Source: JBJXHB01 sp046160725 (GTDB taxonomy: Bacteria; Pseudomonadota; Gammaproteobacteria; Burkholderiales; Burkholderiaceae_C). Taken from it: a DNA stretch of 56,317 bases. The DNA lies in NCBI GenBank assembly GCA_046160725.1, contig JBJXHB010000200.1, positions 1 through 56,317 on the forward strand, read 5' to 3'. Position 1 is the stretch's first letter. Every line of letters begins with the position of its first letter. A model generated the notes under the pieces. That model was given only the letters and a program-made list of their open reading frames with translations. It was not told where the DNA came from and ran no database searches. A program made the position numbers and the translations under genes. Below, piece after piece: positions 53,841 to 56,317 of this stretch.

Positions 53841-54647
53841 ATGATTCTATCGGTTGGGTCCGGCGGCTCGATCGGTACCGCGGGGCTGGCGGCGGTCGCG
53901 TCATTGGTCTGCTACGGCGCCGCCGCAATCGTGTCCGATGCGCGGCAGTCACTTTCGCGGGCGACGCTGCTTTGCGGCTGGGCGCTCCATGCCGCTGCCT
54001 TGTTGTTGCTGGGCCTGGATGGCGACGGGCTGAGGCTGGGCTTTGCCCTGGTGCTGTCGCTCACGGTCTGGTTGGTGCTGGCGGTCCACGGCGTCGAGAG
54101 CCGGTTGTTGCCGCTGCCTGCGGTGCAGCGCGTGTTGGCGCTGATCGGCGCGGCCGCCGTGGTGCTGGCCTGGGGTTTTCCTGGCGAGTGGCGCACCGTG
54201 CCGGCTTCGCCCTGGGCGCCGCTGCACTATGTCTTGGGCGTGGCCTCCTATGGCATGTTCGGGGCGGCGGTCCTGCATGCCGCACTGCTGGACACCGCCG
54301 AGCGCCAGATGCGCGCGCACAAGGCGGCTGCTGCCGGACCTCTGGGGTTGCCGTTGTTGCGGCTGGAGCGGCTGACGTTCGGATTCGTTCAGGCGGGATT
54401 CGCGGTGCTGAGCTCAGCCGTTCTGCTGGGCATCCTGACGGCACCTCGGTGGCGCTGGGACCACAAGACCGTCTTGTCGCTGCTGGGCTGGCTGGTGTTC
54501 GCCTTGCTGCTGGCCGGCCGCTGGCGCCTGGGCTGGCGTGGCCGGCGTGCCACGCGCTGGGTCTACGCCGGCGCGCTGTTGCTGCTGCTGGCCTATGCCG
54601 GTTCGCGTTTCGTCTTCGAGTTCGTCCTTCGGCGCCCGCCCGGCTGA
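53841..54647 (+). CDS. ypjD: YpjD/CcsA-like cytochrome c assembly family membrane protein
   Basis: A 268-residue protein with about eight hydrophobic segments. It belongs to the CcsA/CcmC superfamily, as shown by PLHYVLGVASYGMFGAAVLHAALL and WRWDHKTVLSLLGWLVF, the latter aligning with the WWD-after-region WDxKxxW. A divalent-cation (CorE/HlyC-like) role has been suggested for YpjD, so cytochrome assembly should not be assumed. ATG 53841 is the first start after a -10-like hexamer. It is followed by a PP0621-type gene and pilS. Confidence 0.85.
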   Translation: MILSVGSGGSIGTAGLAAVASLVCYGAAAIVSDARQSLSRATLLCGWALHAAALLLLGLDGDGLRLGFALVLSLTVWLVLAVHGVESRLLPLPAVQRVLALIGAAAVVLAWGFPGEWRTVPASPWAPLHYVLGVASYGMFGAAVLHAALLDTAERQMRAHKAAAAGPLGLPLLRLERLTFGFVQAGFAVLSSAVLLGILTAPRWRWDHKTVLSLLGWLVFALLLAGRWRLGWRGRRATRWVYAGALLLLLAYAGSRFVFEFVLRRPPG

Positions 54648-54666
54648 CCCGACTAGTTGAAGACGC

Positions 54667-54894
54667 ATGAAATATCTACTTGTCATTGTGGTCGTCGGCC
54701 TGGTCGTGGCCTGGCTGCTTCGCAAGCCGCGCGTCGCCCGCAACGAGTCCGATCGCACCGAAGGCTCACGGACCGACGTGGCGCAGATGGTGCGTTGCGC
54801 GCACTGCCAGGTGCACCTGCCTTCTGCCGATGCGCTGGCCGACGGTGACCGCCGCTATTGCAGCGAGGAACACCGGCGTCTGGGTACGCGATGA
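54667..54894 (+). CDS. PP0621-type small membrane-anchored zinc-ribbon protein
   Basis: A 75-residue protein with one N-terminal membrane helix (residues 3-18) and a metal-binding end: Cys44 and Cys47 in RCAHC, then Cys65 and His69 in YCSEEH. This pattern marks the PP0621 family found beside pilS/pilR genes. It overlaps the pilS start by four bases (ATGA). Function unknown; coupling suggests a link to the sensor. Confidence 0.82.
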   Translation: MKYLLVIVVVGLVVAWLLRKPRVARNESDRTEGSRTDVAQMVRCAHCQVHLPSADALADGDRRYCSEEHRRLGTR

Positions 54895-56317
54895 GCCGCG
54901 AGCCGGCGGCGGCGTCAGGAGCCCGTACGGCGGCAGCGCCAGAAGTTGACCGGCGCAGGGCCGACCGCCGCCGCGGCGATCGCCGCCAGCGGGAGGCGCC
55001 CCAGGAGGAATCGTGGTTCGGCGTACTGGGCGCCCTGGACGACGTGCCGTCGCGGATGGCGGCCCATCCGGCCACCAGCCCTGCTGCAGCCGATGCCGAG
55101 ACCACGGTGCAGCCCGATTTCCTGGCCCGCGTGGCGCGGGAAATCGTTGCTGCCGACGAGACCGCCTTTGCCCGCGTCTTCAAGGCCTATGCAGCGGCGC
55201 GAGCGGCGCTCGGCCTGGCTTTGGTCCTGGCGCCTTGGGCGGCGTCGTTGCTCGGGTCAAGGCCGGACCTCGTCCTGCTGGTCATCGGCCTGGCCTATTC
55301 GGCTCAGGCCGTCGTCCAGTGGGTCCTGCCGATGCGGGGCGGCGCGGGCTGGTCCATAGCGGCGCGTCGTCGCCGTCAATGGCTGGGTACGGTTGGCCTG
55401 GACATGCTGGCGTTTTCCGCCCTGCATCTGCTGGAGCCGCGTTCCAACCTGAACTACGCTGCCCTGCTGGTTCTCCCGGTTCTGATGGCCGGTGTCATGT
55501 CGACCCGCATCGTGTCGCTGGCCACCACCTCCGCCGGTGCCTTGGTGCTGCTGGCAGGCGTCTGGCGGGCGCAGGATGGGTCGGTCGACAGCGCCGTGCT
55601 GCTGACGCAGGCCGGCTTGGCAGGTGCTGGCCTGTTCGTCATTTCGCTTCTTGCCGGCGAACTGGCCCAGCGCCTGGCGCGTGAGGAGCGCGCCGCGCGC
55701 GGCAGCATGGCCCTGGCACGCCAGCAGGCGCAGCTCAATCGCCTGGTGTTGGAAGAGATGCCCGAGGGCGTGCTGGTCATCGACCGGCGCCTGCGCCTGC
55801 GAGCAGCCAACCCGGCGGCACAGGCCATGATGGGCCTGGCGCCAAGACGCTCGGCCCTGCCGCAGCCGCTCGACGCCGACCCGGGCTGGGCGCCGCTGCA
55901 GGCCGCCGTCGAGGAAGCCTATGCCCAGGGCGCGTGGCCGGACGCCGTGCGCGAGTTGCCGCTCGGGCGGTCCGGCGACGAGCCGGTCCGCGTCATGGTC
56001 CGGGCGCGCTTCACACGGCGCCAGACCTCCGGGGACGACGGCACGCCACCGGAGGACATCTGCGTTCTCTTCGTCGAGGACGTGCGCACGGTCCAGTCGC
56101 GGCAGCGTCAGGACAAGCTGGCGGCCATGGGCCGGGTGTCGGCAGGCATTGCGCACGAGATCCGCAACCCGCTGGCGGCCATTGCCCAGGCGACGGCACT
56201 GCTGCGGGAGGACAGCCTGGCTCCACAGCAAGCGCGCCTGGCCGACATCGTGGCCGACAACGCCGAACGCCTGCGGCGCATCGTCGACGACGTGATCGAC
56301 CTTGCGGCGACGGGCGC
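54891..56317 (+). CDS. pilS: Sensor histidine kinase PilS, 3' truncated by window end
   Basis: 475 codons are present and the frame is open to the last base. A basic N-terminus (RRRADRRRGDRR) is followed by about six hydrophobic segments (residues about 104-255), a PAS-like domain (about 285-400) and the dimerisation/phosphoacceptor helix with His422 in GIAHEIRNPLAAI. The ATPase domain lies beyond the window. PilS controls sigma-54-dependent pilin expression through PilR; the membrane layout and the preceding PP0621 gene fit that. It is 18 kb from pilBCD. Confidence 0.88.
   Translation, partial: MSREPAAASGARTAAAPEVDRRRADRRRGDRRQREAPQEESWFGVLGALDDVPSRMAAHPATSPAAADAETTVQPDFLARVAREIVAADETAFARVFKAYAAARAALGLALVLAPWAASLLGSRPDLVLLVIGLAYSAQAVVQWVLPMRGGAGWSIAARRRRQWLGTVGLDMLAFSALHLLEPRSNLNYAALLVLPVLMAGVMSTRIVSLATTSAGALVLLAGVWRAQDGSVDSAVLLTQAGLAGAGLFVISLLAGELAQRLAREERAARGSMALARQQAQLNRLVLEEMPEGVLVIDRRLRLRAANPAAQAMMGLAPRRSALPQPLDADPGWAPLQAAVEEAYAQGAWPDAVRELPLGRSGDEPVRVMVRARFTRRQTSGDDGTPPEDICVLFVEDVRTVQSRQRQDKLAAMGRVSAGIAHEIRNPLAAIAQATALLREDSLAPQQARLADIVADNAERLRRIVDDVIDLAATG

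Overview
The window is about 56 kb of very G+C-rich chromosome with the gene order and protein types of a betaproteobacterium of the order Burkholderiales, most likely the Rubrivivax/Leptothrix/Ideonella group. The pointers are the yacG-zapD-coaE-pilD-pilC-pilB block, the divergent engB / cytochrome c-resB-ccsA block, the hemA-prfA-prmC-grxD block and the ffh / ypjD-PP0621-pilS block. This placement is inference from synteny and protein resemblance; no search was possible. No insertion sequence, integrase, prophage or CRISPR array is visible.

Region 1 (1-18 kb) is transport-rich and the most accessory-looking part. It opens with the 3' end of a Fis-type sigma-54 activator. A promoter with the -24/-12 pattern and two inverted repeats sharing a half-site follow, and then a branched-chain-amino-acid-type ABC importer (binding protein, two ATPases, two permeases) with a translationally coupled alpha/beta hydrolase. 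Next come a small putative membrane protein and an orphan binding protein divergent from a 1910-codon tandem UvrA. After a TPR-like protein comes a TRAP importer (DctP-DctQ-DctM).

Region 2 (17.6-28.3 kb, mostly minus strand) is envelope and redox biology: MsrQ and MsrP (periplasmic methionine sulfoxide repair), CcsA and ResB (system II cytochrome c assembly) and a dihaem cytochrome c. The GTPase EngB diverges from these. Then come a patatin/beta-barrel protein of the PlpD type and a DUF1631-like protein.

Region 3 (28.4-44 kb) is core: groEL-groES with a CIRCE operator and a sigma-70/sigma-32-like promoter, then yacG, zapD, coaE, pilD, pilC, pilB, tRNA-Pro(CGG) and ispB on the minus strand. 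On the plus strand are rplU-rpmA, obgE and proB. rppH diverges from proS, which is coupled to a lytic transglycosylase with a Tat-like leader.

Region 4 (43.7-56.3 kb) holds grxD, a small beta-barrel-like protein, prmC, prfA and hemA on the minus strand, then a small membrane protein, miaB and a coupled exported protein, and tRNA-Met(CAT). The SRP pair ftsY and ffh flank a membrane-anchored DUF2726-like protein. The window ends in ypjD, a PP0621-type zinc-ribbon protein and a truncated pilS.

The observations most worth checking are the tandem UvrA with one degenerate zinc finger, the sigma-54 control region of the ABC operon, four genes whose -10 hexamers sit 5-6 nt before the start codon (possible leaderless mRNAs), the coupled patatin/DUF1631 pair, and a beta-barrel gene lying inside the hemA-prfA-prmC-grxD block.
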